Part shown: positions 22,379-33,429 of the stretch, one piece after another
Position numbering within the stretch: position 1 is the first letter of the stretch
How the letters are laid out: each line of letters opens with the position of its first letter
Made by a program: the position numbers and the translations under genes
The notes under the pieces: model-generated
Told to the model about the DNA's origin: nothing
What the model saw: the letters and a program-made list of their open reading frames with translations, nothing else
Database searches by the model: none
Assembly (NCBI RefSeq): GCF_009017415.1
Contig: NC_092409.1
Coordinates: 4,960,001-5,024,000 of the forward strand
Direction: 5' to 3'
DNA length: 64,000 bases
Origin: Aspergillus flavus
Taxonomy: Eukaryota; Ascomycota; Eurotiomycetes; Eurotiales; Aspergillaceae

Positions 22379-24545
22379 TTATCGGCCACTTCGACTTCGT
22401 CGCATATTATCCTTGCACTCGTTACAATACCATTTGACTGCATCGGTTAGCAAAGCTCATTGTAGATACGAATAGAGGAGCACGCCACTCACCATTCTTC
22501 CCAGGTGGTTTCGTCAACCCCACACAGGACAAGTGGAACCATTCGCGGGGACAAGCGTCGTTGTCACATGCCACCATCTCACCAAAACTGATTTCATTAC
22601 AGTAACAATATCGCGGTTCTCCCTCTTCATCTTCGTCATCTCCCTCATGGTAGGACTCTTCCTCTTCTGAAACCGCCCTCTGTTGCACGACTGGCACACT
22701 TCCATTCTTCTTGTGCGATCGTTTGGCCGGTGCAGCGTCCGTACTTCGTGTTGGTCGGACCCGCGGCGCGGGCTCTGAGAATGTAGGCAGGACGGGAGTC
22801 GATGTCTTGGACGATCTACCCTTCGGTGCTGGTGGGTTTGGTGCCGGAGGAGCTGGGGTTTCCCCAGGCTCAATTGATTCGGCGGGTTTTCCATCCATGT
22901 CTTCACGTTTCGTACTAACAGGTGCCAGTACCTTAGAGGCAGCTGGTTCTGTAGTCTCGTTTTCCATTTCCCGATGCGTGTCCTGGTTCGCCATGACGAA
23001 TGTCTCCATCTTCGGCGTATCCTTGGGTGTTGTTTTGGCTTCGGTGGTTTTATCTGCATCGCACATGTTAGTATAATGATTTTGAATGGGTCGAAATCAA
23101 AGGGCATTGAACGAGATGTCCGGAAAACTTACTATTATTAGCCACGCGGTTCGACGCCGAAGACGATGGTCTTTGGCGTCCGTTTGCTGTTTGGGTAGAA
23201 TTCTGTTGAGCGCGAGAAGACTGTGGTCGGGTCGCCGCATTAGGCCCAGGGCTTGCTGCGCTCCGCGGAACGGTGGCTGCCCCAACCAGAGGGGATGGTG
23301 CTAGAACAGGAGAATTTGCAGCAGACGCGGCAGTGTTGTTCCTACGTGATCTAGTCAGCCCATCGAAAGCTCAGGAAAGCACCAAAACAACGAAATATGA
23401 GGCATACCTCTTTCGTGCCCCAGCCGCATTCGCATTAGGTGCCCGAGACCTTTTCTTGGTAGCATCTGTGGCATCCTTTGACCCAGCACGGCCAGAAGCA
23501 CCAGCACCACTTGCAGACCGTTCCATCGCAGCCCCAGTATCCACGGTTGGCGGCCGCTCAACTTTGCGCCGTTTCGTCTGGCCTGATGCACCAGCCTGAC
23601 CAGCAACTGCAGAGGCATCATTCGCAGCAGCGCCTCGTGCCTTGCCTGATTGTCCCTTACGGCCGCTGGCGCGCGCATCGTCGAAATCAGAATCGGCGTG
23701 CGTCCGACGCTGCTTACGTGCCAGAACAGCTTCACGTCTCGCTTCACTCCTCGAAGCAACTTCTGCTTCGTGAAGAGCGTGGGCTAGATCCTTATTGGAT
23801 GCAGCTTCCCGGCGAGGGCGCTCGTTGGTGGTGGTCTTAACAGCATTCCTGTTTGAATATGCCCAATGTGTGAGACTACCCAAGCGTGCCTCATCACTGA
23901 TCTCGCCTGCGATGAACGGAAAAATGGTATCGAGGCGAAGGAGCTGACGATCTAGCTCATCGTTGGCGTTGGAAATGACGTGGTTCTTCTCGTCCGCGGT
24001 CATCATCAGGTCTTGGAGGGTCTGCCGTACTCGACCGAGCAGATAACGCCGGTTGGAGTTCTCCTGAGGCTCGACCGCTTGCGAAGCACCCTATACATTA
24101 GACTCGCATCTTAGTATACAGTTTCTGCATGTATCTACTGCCCGCGAAAACTCTTGCATGGGCTTACCGTAGCCAGATCTTCTTGCAACACACCAGCATT
24201 GTCAGGCGCTTGGGCCAAAGGGGGATCTGCTTGTAGCTCTGATGAGGCCTTAAGTAGCTGCTGGAGGTTATCCTCAAGAGCCCACGCTTTAGCATCGACC
24301 TCTTTCAACAGGGAATTGTGACGGCGAAACTCTCGTGGGAGGGCGGTGATGGCGTCAGTGAAATGTGTGAGAGCGGGGTAGAAACCATGGGCAACAGGCG
24401 GAGTAGGAGGCGTGTCAGTCAATGAGCCATGACCATAGGCAAAGGAGGACCGTCCAAGGGTCTTAGAGGTTCTTGATGGATTTGTCCGTGTCTGGCGCAC
24501 CGACTGCCGGGAGTTGACGGCCGACGATGAGACGGCGGAAGACAT
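22379..24545 (-). CDS. ING-family PHD-finger chromatin protein (Pho23/Yng2 type)
   Basis: Five exons (24168-24545, 23408-24090, 23133-23341, 22493-23053, 22379-22437) keep frame through all four introns and give 629 residues. The N-terminus carries an ING domain from about residue 54 ([21 protein letters not shown], then [16 protein letters not shown] after the first intron). A long Ala/Ser/Pro-rich basic linker follows. The C-terminus has a Cys4-His-Cys3 PHD finger, beginning [16 protein letters not shown] and completed across the last intron by WYCNECK. The protein ends RRSRSGR. ING PHD fingers bind H3K4me3. Yeast homologues are Pho23 (Rpd3L deacetylase), Yng2 (NuA4) and Yng1 (NuA3). The length and divergent linker favour Pho23, but the sequence does not settle it. 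An upstream in-frame Met (24575) was not used because homologues start near MSSAV. It converges on the Dsc2-like gene with only 197 bp between stops. Confidence 0.85.
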
Positions 24546-25145
24546 TGTGATGGCGTGTAAGGAACACGGCACCAAAGACCCAAATCAATCAAGAAATAGG
24601 CAATCACTGCTGACGACCCGCCAGTAACGCGATCGCTGGGGCATGGACAAGTGAGGGACGAAGCGATGAAGTCCTCCCAAGTGCGGAGAACGGCAGAATC
24701 GCTTTCCCCTTTGGGTCGGCGTCAGGTGATTGGTGCCTGTGGATAACCTAAGGCTCCCCAACACTGCTGATTAACCATAAATACCCTACATATGCTCTGA
24801 CGTCATCACAACAACCCTAACTTGGTCTTCTCGTATACTTAGTTTCCACCACTACGGAATACGAATCAACACTTGTAGAAAAGGAAAAAGTAAATTGTAT
24901 ATGAAATCTTTAATTTACATGCACACACAAAAGACACTTGCTAGGTATAAACAGGTCGGACCATGTAACATGTGTCAGAAATCAGAAATCTAACGTTCCA
25001 ACACAAACACGACTGTAGATTAGGATGTTGTCAACAAAGGAAATCGTACAAAGGAGACCAAAGCGAGTATTCACTGCCTCATTTCTCTGAAGACAAGGCA
25101 CCTAGTACAGGCTATAATATCCCTTGCTCTAAATTATCCACAAGC
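24546..25145. other. Promoter region of the ING gene and 3' flank of kgd1
   Basis: 600 bp with no gene. The half nearer the ING gene contains a perfect palindromic CRE/ATF box. The half nearer kgd1 is AT-rich and should be its 3' UTR. Confidence 0.5.
24798..24805. promoter_or_regulatory. Perfect CRE-type palindrome TGACGTCA
   Basis: This is the consensus for CREB/ATF bZIP factors such as AtfA. It lies about 250 bp upstream of the ING start codon, a plausible promoter distance. One such 8-mer per window is expected by chance, so function is only a guess. Confidence 0.25.
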
Positions 25146-28100
25146 TTACTCACCCTTCAACCGCTCCTGGTGAACAGAGAAGGCCTCCTCGAGGAACTCC
25201 TGCTCTTCCTTGAGATGAACACCCTTGAGACCAGTGGCCACGGATGCACTGGGGGAACGACCAGCGTAGAGGACATGGCGACGGTTGTGGTGCTCGGTCT
25301 CGTTCAGCAGAGTCTCAATGCGAGGCTGGGTGTAGCTCCAGGCACCCGCATTTAGAGGCTCTTCTTGAGCCCAGACAATGTTGCGGGCGTTGGGGTAGCT
25401 GTCGAGGTTCTCCTTGAGCTGTGCCCAAGGGAAGGGGTGGAGCTGCTCGATACGAGTGATAGCAGTGTTGCGGATGCCATTCGCCTCACGGTGCTTCAGC
25501 AGAGAAGCGTAGACTTGTCCGGAGCACAGGATGACACGCTCAATCTTCTCAGGTTCATCAATGGCAGAGCCGTGAGCGGGGTCAGGGATGATACACCGGA
25601 AGTGAGAGTCGCCAGAGAAGTCCTCAATATCAGAGCGGGCAATCGGATGACGGAGGAGTGCCTTCGAGAAGAAAATCACAAGAGCTGAGAATAAAAGTTA
25701 GTGCAGTTCATGTAAAACAGGGGGAAGTTACATACGCTTGCGGAACTGGCGGTGGATTTGACGACGCAGGATGTGGAACAGGTTGGCGGGTTCGGTCATG
25801 TACGCAATCTGCATGTTGCAGTCTTGGTGCTGGCGGTCAAGCTTGTCCTGAGAGGGGAAGATACGAGGTTCCTCGTTACAGAGCTGCAACCAGCGCTCCA
25901 TTCTGCCGGAGGAGTGCTCTGGGCCCTGGCCATCGTAACCATGAGGCAGGGAGACAACAAGACCGGAGCGTTGCAACCACTTGGATTCTCCCGAGGCAAT
26001 GAACTGGTCAATAATGCACTGAGCGTTGTTGGCAAAGTCACCAAACTGCGCTTCCCACATAACGAGGGCGTTAGGGGAGGTCAAGGAGTAACCGTATTCG
26101 AATCCAAGGGCTCCAAATTCACTCAGAGAGGAGTTAGAGATGACGAAGCTGCCCTGATCCTCGGAGATGTGCTGCAGAGGGGTATAAGTGTTCTCGTTCT
26201 CCTGGTCATGCAGAACGGCATGGCGCTGGGAGAAAGTACCACGCTCGACATCCTGACCGGAGACACGGACATGGTAGCCTTCCGAAACGAGGGAGCCGAA
26301 AGCAAGAGCCTCGGCAGTAGCCCAGTCGATGTTCTTGCCCTCATCCACAGCCTTCTTGCGGTTGGACAAAATACGCTTGAGGTTACGGTGCAGAGTAAAG
26401 CCATCCGGAGCACCGCTAACCTTGTCAGCAACGTGCTTCAGAAGAGGGCCCTCAACACCAGTGGGCAGGTGAGGCAGAACCTCGGTGGCCAACTCCTTGG
26501 GGGTCTTGAATCCGTTCCATGCGGAGGTCAACCATTCCTTGCCAGTAGGCTGGTAGTCCTTGCTACGGTCAAAGCTGTCGTTAAGCATTCCCCAGACCCA
26601 CTTCTTATGCTCATCGATGTCCTCCTTAGTGAAGGTACCCTCGGTGATCAACTTCTCGACATACTTGTCAAGCTGATTCTTCTGAGCGGCAATACGCTTG
26701 TACATCAAGGGCTGAGTGAAAGACGGCTGATCGGTCTCGTTGTGACCCTGCTTACGGTAGCAGACAATGTCAATGACGACATCGCTCTTGAACTCCGCAC
26801 GCCAGTCCGCGGCAACCTGGCAGACATAATTCACGGCCTCGACGTCATCACCGTTGACGTGGAAGACAGGGGCATCAATCGACTTGGCGATGTCCGAGCA
26901 GTAGGGGGTGGAACGGGAATAACGAGGATCGGTAGTGAAACCAATCTGGTTGTTCACGATGATGTGAATGGTACCGCCAGTGGAGTAAGCAGGCAAGGAG
27001 TGGAAGCCCATGGTCTCGTACACGACACCCTGGCCAGCAAATGCAGCATCACCGTGCAGCAACACGCCCATAGCAGAGTCGAAATTCTTCTCATCCTTGT
27101 TGTAGTGCTGGATAGAGCGGGTCTTTCCGAGCACGACGGGGTCTTCGGCTTCCAAGTGGGACGGGTTGGCAACCAGAGACAATTGGACACGCTTACCAGA
27201 GGGAGTAGGGCGCTCGAAGTTCATACCCAAGTGGTACTTGACATCACCAGAGCCTTCATCGGATGGCTCAGCGGAGCCAGCGAACTCACTGAAGATGGAC
27301 TCGTTCGGCTTACGGACGACGTTGGACAGGACATTGAGACGGCCACGGTGGGGCATACCGATGACAATGTCCTTGATACCGTAGTCAACACTGCGGTCGA
27401 TCAAGGCCTTCATACCAGGGACGAGCGATTCACAGCCCTCGAGACCGAAACGCTTGTCGTTGGGGAATTTGGTGGCAAGGAAGGATTCGAAGCTGTGACT
27501 CCAAATGAGACGGTCGAGAATGCGGCGCTTGTCATCAACAGAGTACTTGTAAGGCTCGGGGATCTCGAAGCGATCACGGATCCAGTCACAAGGCTTGCGA
27601 TCAGGAATGTGGATGTACTCAACGCCGTAAGAGCCACAGTAGATACTCTCACAGGTGGCGATGATTTCGCGCAAGGTCATCTTCTTGCGGCTCTCGGTAG
27701 CGAAACGCGGCAGAATACCGGGTCCAAGGGTGAACTCCTCATCCAGATCACGCTCGGTAAATCCATAATGATCAAGCTCGAGTTCCTTAGGCTTGTTGTA
27801 GCCAAAGGCCTCAGCCTCGCCACGGATACCCAGAGGGTCGATCTTAGCCTTGTGGTGACCACGTGCCTGGTAGGCGCGAACGAGTAGCTGAACCTTCAAG
27901 TGATTCGTGACGTCGGTACCGGCAGCCATGGACAGACCAGCGCCAGGCATGGTTTGGGGAACACCACCGGTCGGGGTAGGGACAATTGTCGGGGGTGGTT
28001 GGAAGGCCTGTGAGACAGGCATGTTACCGTCCTCCATGTTTTTGAAGTAGGTCTGCCACGAGATGTGGACGCTTGACGGGTCCTTCTTCCACGCCAGGTA

Positions 28101-28471
28101 CATCTCGTCGATATAGTTTGCAGTGTTGCCCGAGAGGAAGGAATCATTGGGATCCTATAGACCACGCGCGATTCGCGCCAAGCGGGTCAGTCGGAACTAC
28201 TTCACTTTGTAGTATATCAATTCGAAGACATTATATAGCTTACCACACCCTTATTCGTATCCTCCGCGGAGACGGCATATGCTCTCCTGCCGTTGGACAG
28301 ACGATCAACAACGGCGAGAGGTCGTCTCGTGGTCAAGCCAAATTTTGAGCTCTGGTTGGAAGAGGCATGTCTGGCAGTAGAAGCAAGAGAAATAGACCTC
28401 CTAGAGGCCGAGGAGGCAGCACCGCGCAGCATACCGCTGCCGGTGGCCTTGAGGGCTGTGGTACGAAGCAT
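25146..28471 (-). CDS. kgd1: 2-oxoglutarate dehydrogenase E1 component, mitochondrial
   Basis: Three exons (28244-28471, 25736-28154, 25146-25684) with introns of 89 and 51 nt give 1061 residues, the normal E1o length. Residues 1-70 form an Arg/Ser/Ala-rich mitochondrial presequence. The mature part opens with [19 protein letters not shown], the E1o N-terminal segment that binds the E2 core. Thiamine-diphosphate site motifs are visible: [15 protein letters not shown] and [10 protein letters not shown], with [16 protein letters not shown] sequence ([17 protein letters not shown]) following. The transketolase pyrimidine domain follows (EYGYS, EAQFGDF), and the second splice restores [17 protein letters not shown]. 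The enzyme decarboxylates 2-oxoglutarate and passes succinyl to E2/lipoate in the TCA cycle. Codon bias is strong, consistent with high expression. A long antisense open frame over this gene is a by-product of that bias. Confidence 0.97.
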
Positions 28472-29456
28472 TGCGGGATTTTTTTTCACAGCGTCAACAG
28501 AAACAAAGAACCACAACGAAAGATGAGTTGGAAGCGCTTCTATTACGAAGGCTCTAGAGTTGAAAAGATTTAGGGATGCAAATCAAATATTAGGGACCTA
28601 GTCCGTCCGTTAGCATATTTTTCTCGTCGACTGTTGTTGCCAGAGCTGCCGAGAATTTCAGACGGGCCAAGGGAAGGGCAGACGCACGATGTGTCACAGA
28701 AAACAGGTGTCGACTAGAATTGCCGTAGCACCTGCACAAACACGGGACTCATCAGAGAGCGCACGCACTCTGGATAGAAAAATAATATGGGGGAGAGGAG
28801 AGCTAGGTTGTAAAAGAACCTCGTGTCGGGAGACAGGAGAGGACAAGGAAGCAGGATCCTAGGAGCGAGAGGGTTTGCCGAGATCTACGGCTATGACGGC
28901 CTTGTGGCTGTGGCTGGCTGGTTTCCTTTTGCAGAAGCCACGTTGCTGACTCAGCCACACCCTGCCAAGCGGGCCGAAGTTACCGGCTGCGACCAGCGAC
29001 GTACCGCCACACCTGGCCGGCCGGCTATGACCATTTCCCGGTGCGGGTTTTTGCGGATGACCACGTCGGCTGGCCAATCACGCATACGTCATTAGGTGAG
29101 AGAAACAAACCGTAAACCAATTGAACCGTCCTATTATAACCAAGATCTTTATATTGAAATAACTTCAAGCGTATGCAGTCCGACAAGCTCACTGTAAGAA
29201 GCATTGGACGCAGTAAATAGACACACATGAGGCAATCAATCATCTTATCATTAAAATTGTACAGATTTTCGCTTTCCGAATCACATCTCAAACATTAAGG
29301 TAGGATAGGTCAACCGTAAGTCAGGCAGAGGCATTATGTAAGTAACTCGAACTGGAGGAAACGCTATATATACCGTTGCAACGGCATGTCTATTGGTTGT
29401 TGTAACTGTCATTCCGGGGCCCTGAAACGGTCCCGGACGTGCACAGTCCGCGATGT
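28472..29456. other. Promoter region of kgd1
   Basis: 985 bp with no gene, upstream of the minus-strand kgd1. It includes a CCAAT box at about 29074-29078, the kind of site bound by the HapB/C/E (AnCF) complex, though it lies some 600 bp from the start codon. The left end also receives nothing else; the right end is the 3' flank of the next gene. Confidence 0.45.
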
Positions 29457-32400
29457 TCATTCACCTTCAATACTGTTTTGTTGCTGCGAGAGGTTATGTG
29501 GTGGTCCCCACTTGTCGATTGGAGAATCAGTCGCGCTTGTGCCACCGAAGGCATCCGGGGGAGCATTGTAGACTGTTGGACTCACGTCAGAAAGACCAGT
29601 GAAACTTCCACGGTTCGACGAAGGGTGCGGATTTGGAGGTGGACTTCCGCTACTGCTGCGAAGGCTTCCATTGCTCCCGCCCCAGGCACCACGCCGAAGC
29701 CTCAATAACGCGCTAAGCGTCATTTCGTCCTCGATACTCCCCATGTCCACCAGTTGGGCCAGGCCGGGGCTCGACAGTGGATTCGAGTGCGCCGCTCCGT
29801 GAGCGGCTAATGAGATGACCGAATTGCGCGTACTCCACTCACTTCGTTCGGTGATGGGCGTTAAACTGGGTTCTCTGAATTTACCACGGCTGCTAAAGCT
29901 GCGGGTGATACCTTCAATCCCACGTGGTCCAAAATACCCGCCGTTTGTGAGCTCCGAGGTACAATTTCCATATGCCTGTGCATAGAATCCGAACTCCTGG
30001 CCGTAGAACCCTTCATCATCATTCTCCAACGCCTCCGCATTGGCAGCGGCAATGATGGGGTCATCATATAGAGCCGAATCATTGTCGTCATAATCGAAAT
30101 CCTCAAATACGGACTCGACGCCTACTACGTCGGCTAGCTGGCTCAAGTGACTGTCGTCTGACACTAGCCCCGAATGAGAATCCACGGTCTGCGTGACACT
30201 TTCATGGCCCAGAGACTGTTCACTAACACTGACACTGCGTCCGAATCTGTCATTAGTAGCTGAGTCATTGGCTGCCTTAGCCAGAGCACTGTGCAGCGCC
30301 TCGAGGTTGTGTTCCGACAACACACCCCCATACGACTTGGCTGGCCCTAATTCGGGTATTACTTCTTCATGGCCGTACATCCGAGGGACCACTTCTCGAT
30401 AGTCACTCGCCATGCTTGGGACATGCTTAAGGCCACCATCATGTCCGGATAGTCCATCACGTTCATTCATAGCATCTCCAATGCCAGGATTTGGCTCCTC
30501 CTGTCGAACAGAAGCGGCTCTTTGGCCTGCTGGCTTTCGCTCATACAAATGACTTGTCTCGTCGTCAAATATTGATTCATCAAACTTTTCGCCTTCAATA
30601 TCAGCGGTGAGATCGCCAAATTCTCCATCATCAAAGTACAAGTCATCGTCTTCCTCGTCAACGAGTAATTGTGAGGTATTCAGGTGAGTGTTAGCTGTCA
30701 TTTGTGGGGCCACCGAAGGAGACGCAGCCGCAGACTGCGGAATGGCTTCCGCTTTATGATTGGAGAGAGTTTCGTTGTTCAAATGCGCAGCTGCTGTATC
30801 ATACGTAGAAGAGCTCTGGCTCCTCTCTAGCTCAGGAGCCAAGGTTTGGCCACTTTGGGCATTTGATGAAGGAACCATGCTCGGAGCATTGGGACTACTT
30901 GGACTAGAAATTACCGGAGACAAGCCAGGGGCAAGCCACGATTTGTTCAGTATGTCCCCCGGCCCGGAGAAGTCGTCGAAGTCATATTCCTCATCTGCAT
31001 CAACATTGACGCCTGGAATCTTTTCTTCAAGATCGTCCATGTCGTCTATAAGATCATTATCGAAATCGTCTTCTGCATCGCTAAATTCTCCTTCAAGTCG
31101 GGCTTTGGCCCTTCGTGCAGCTTCCTTCTCTTTATGCTTTTCTTCTAAGAGCTTCTCCTGCGTGGAAGATTCCACGCCATTCATATCAAAGCTGAATCGA
31201 GACGCGTTACTCTTGAGATGTTTTGGTAGGCCCAGTGGTTGATGCGGTACTATCTCGACAGTGTCTGCATCCAGTGGCGCACCGTCGTTTGTCGGTTCAG
31301 CCTCTTGGCCTTTAGTAGACGCATTGTTATCAGTAGTAGGGGGTTCTCTATCAGGGTCTGGAAGGCTCGATGGTAGGTTCCGGGCAAAAACAGGAACAGA
31401 TTTCGCATCATTCTCATGATTAGATGGGTTCGTTAATAGGGACGACTGTAGATAGGCCTTATTCTCAACCTGGAGTGCTTTCTGGTCTTCCTCAAAATGC
31501 TCTCTAAAGACAGGAGAGTATTCACTATGTCTCTTTCTCTGGTCATTTAGAGGGGCTGTCCAATCGTTAGTACAACTTTGTGTCCCGTTTGCTGCCTGAG
31601 ACGGTTCGTGCGAACTATGTCGGTTAGTCACACCATGTAGTAGAACAGGTGCTGCGGACAGGTTCCGACGAGGTCGAGGAGCGGAGAAATCATGAATAAT
31701 GTTCCCACGGATTCTGGGGTCATAGTCGTCTGGTATGGCAGGGATTACGCTACGGGCCCTGATGTTCGCATCCTCCGTCCGGCCCGCTACCTGGGAAGAA
31801 CGCCTTCTAGCCAAGAGAGACATGGGGTTCAAGAGATGAAGCATCGCCTTCCCCGATTTGTGGTGGACAGGTTCTGCAGAAACATCCCGATCCCCTTGGC
31901 GGCGGCTAATTGTACTCTCATATCTGTGGTCTCTTCGCGGCGCTATTATCCTTTCGGTGGCGGATTCATCAGGGGGCGCCTTGAAGCGGGAATGGCCTGA
32001 TTGCGCCATGTCGGGGGTAGATGAACGCTTCAGATGACTGTCAGAGGACTGTGAATGGGAGTTCAACAGTCCTTTTCCGAACGAGAGCCGGAAGGGCGAA
32101 TTCGGCTTAGATGAGTCGCCCTCAACATGGTCTAGGCGCGAACCAGCGAAGGATGGCTGCGAGTAATTCGATTGTGGTGTTAGGGACAAATCTCTTTCTC
32201 GTTCTTCAGGGCTTGAATGGGGGCGAACATCTTTATCGGAGGAGGATGGTACCGCAAGGGTGGCGGAAGAGGACGACGGAGCATTGATTGCAGCAGTAGA
32301 TACGGCGATATTGTCTTTGCTCAGATCAACTTCTGCTTGATAATCGCTCGACACCTGAGTACCCAGTCCTTCCGAACTGAAGGTAGTCGGCAGCGCCGTT

Positions 32401-32528
32401 GAATTAGGGATAACTGGGAGCTGTGGAACGTTGCTAACGCCGTTAACCCTCGCAGAAGAGGAGACGGGGGAAGCACTTGACCGGCGATGATCGCGGCGCC
32501 AGTATGAGAAGACAGTAGAAGGCGGCAT
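29457..32528 (-). CDS. Large fungal protein of unknown function with acidic-aromatic segments
   Basis: One uninterrupted exon of 1023 residues; I do not recognise the family. The first 500 residues are Ser/Pro/Arg-rich and probably disordered, with a conserved-looking patch VIPAIPDDYDPRIRGN about 260 residues in. Three strongly acidic clusters with aromatic residues follow: near residue 485-535 (EEYDFDDFSGPGDIL), near 620-640 (DDDLYFDDGEFGDL) and near 805-825 (FEDFDYDDNDSALYDDP). Next come FYGQEFGFYAQAYGN and a C-terminal region with MGSIEDEMTLSALLRLRRG. There is no signal peptide, membrane span or catalytic motif. Ser-Pro sites are numerous, suggesting a regulated scaffold or transcription-related protein. 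That is inference only. The complete open frame with a consistent composition makes a real gene likely. Confidence 0.75.
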   Translation of the reverse strand: MPPSTVFSYWRRDHRRSSASPVSSSARVNGVSNVPQLPVIPNSTALPTTFSSEGLGTQVSSDYQAEVDLSKDNIAVSTAAINAPSSSSATLAVPSSSDKDVRPHSSPEERERDLSLTPQSNYSQPSFAGSRLDHVEGDSSKPNSPFRLSFGKGLLNSHSQSSDSHLKRSSTPDMAQSGHSRFKAPPDESATERIIAPRRDHRYESTISRRQGDRDVSAEPVHHKSGKAMLHLLNPMSLLARRRSSQVAGRTEDANIRARSVIPAIPDDYDPRIRGNIIHDFSAPRPRRNLSAAPVLLHGVTNRHSSHEPSQAANGTQSCTNDWTAPLNDQRKRHSEYSPVFREHFEEDQKALQVENKAYLQSSLLTNPSNHENDAKSVPVFARNLPSSLPDPDREPPTTDNNASTKGQEAEPTNDGAPLDADTVEIVPHQPLGLPKHLKSNASRFSFDMNGVESSTQEKLLEEKHKEKEAARRAKARLEGEFSDAEDDFDNDLIDDMDDLEEKIPGVNVDADEEYDFDDFSGPGDILNKSWLAPGLSPVISSPSSPNAPSMVPSSNAQSGQTLAPELERSQSSSTYDTAAAHLNNETLSNHKAEAIPQSAAASPSVAPQMTANTHLNTSQLLVDEEDDDLYFDDGEFGDLTADIEGEKFDESIFDDETSHLYERKPAGQRAASVRQEEPNPGIGDAMNERDGLSGHDGGLKHVPSMASDYREVVPRMYGHEEVIPELGPAKSYGGVLSEHNLEALHSALAKAANDSATNDRFGRSVSVSEQSLGHESVTQTVDSHSGLVSDDSHLSQLADVVGVESVFEDFDYDDNDSALYDDPIIAAANAEALENDDEGFYGQEFGFYAQAYGNCTSELTNGGYFGPRGIEGITRSFSSRGKFREPSLTPITERSEWSTRNSVISLAAHGAAHSNPLSSPGLAQLVDMGSIEDEMTLSALLRLRRGAWGGSNGSLRSSSGSPPPNPHPSSNRGSFTGLSDVSPTVYNAPPDAFGGTSATDSPIDKWGPPHNLSQQQNSIEGE

Positions 32529-33429
32529 GATGAGAGTTGCGATTCAAGCTCATAAGCACCCACGGTGCTTCGAGAAGAGCGCGCGCTCTGTTCAGAGACC
32601 ACAAAAGTCTTCCATAACGCTTGCAATTCTTTCGCACGCACGCTCTGCGGAGAAGATTACCACCAGGTGCGTGGGGCAAATTAAATTGGACTGTCTCACA
32701 CGGGCTCGGGCGGTGCAATGCAAATGTTCACCACTACTCGGCTTTTGTCACGGGGAAAAGATGAGATTTTAAAAATAGTAAGTAGTTTAAGTATAACTAA
32801 GATAAGAGTATGCGTAAGTATGTAATGTAGATCGGCGTTGACAAAAGTTGTCAAATCAATGTTACGTAGTTGCTTCACGCAAAGGGGGTTAAATGGAATA
32901 ATAAAAAAGGTACGTCAGGGACGGGAACAATCCATATCTCGGGCCTTCCGAACGCGGACAATATTGGCACTAACCGCCTTTTCTTCACTGAAAGAATGTC
33001 GCAATGGCACTCCCATGGAATTCAGCTGATGCTCAAATGCAAAGGCTCAAAAAGAAAAGAAAGAATTCTCAGGGGTGCCGGAATTGGTCTCGTTCCAAAC
33101 AGGCCTGAATTGGCAGGCACTAAAAGCTTGGCATCCTTCAAGATATGATAAGACTCCCCAGTGCAAGATGTCAAAGGATAACAGAGCTCAGAAACAACAG
33201 CATCACACCAAATCATTCACTCGAATTACTAAAGAGTAAAATAACGAGATATTATACATACTTGTAATGCAATGCGTTCGCTAATCTACAGGACACCGCA
33301 ACGACCCATGCTTCCAATCGTCATGAATAACGATATGCGCTCAAGAAACCTATTCATCCTTCAACCAACGCAGAGAAAATTAAAGATGTGTTAATAATAA
33401 ATAAGAAAATGAGAAATAAAAAGACGAGC
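32529..33429. other. Tandem intergenic region between two unknown genes
   Basis: 901 bp with no gene. It should contain the promoter of the 29457-32528 gene (left) and the 3' UTR of the 33430-36075 gene (right). I see no repeats of note. Confidence 0.45.

Noticed and set aside
24546..24575. Upstream in-frame Met for the ING gene
   Set aside because: The extra ten residues do not look like an ING N-terminus; the Met at 24545 gives the expected MSSAV-type start.
25752..27887. 711-residue plus-strand open frame over kgd1
   Set aside because: It lies wholly inside the kgd1 exon. Shadow composition arises from GC-biased third positions on the other strand.
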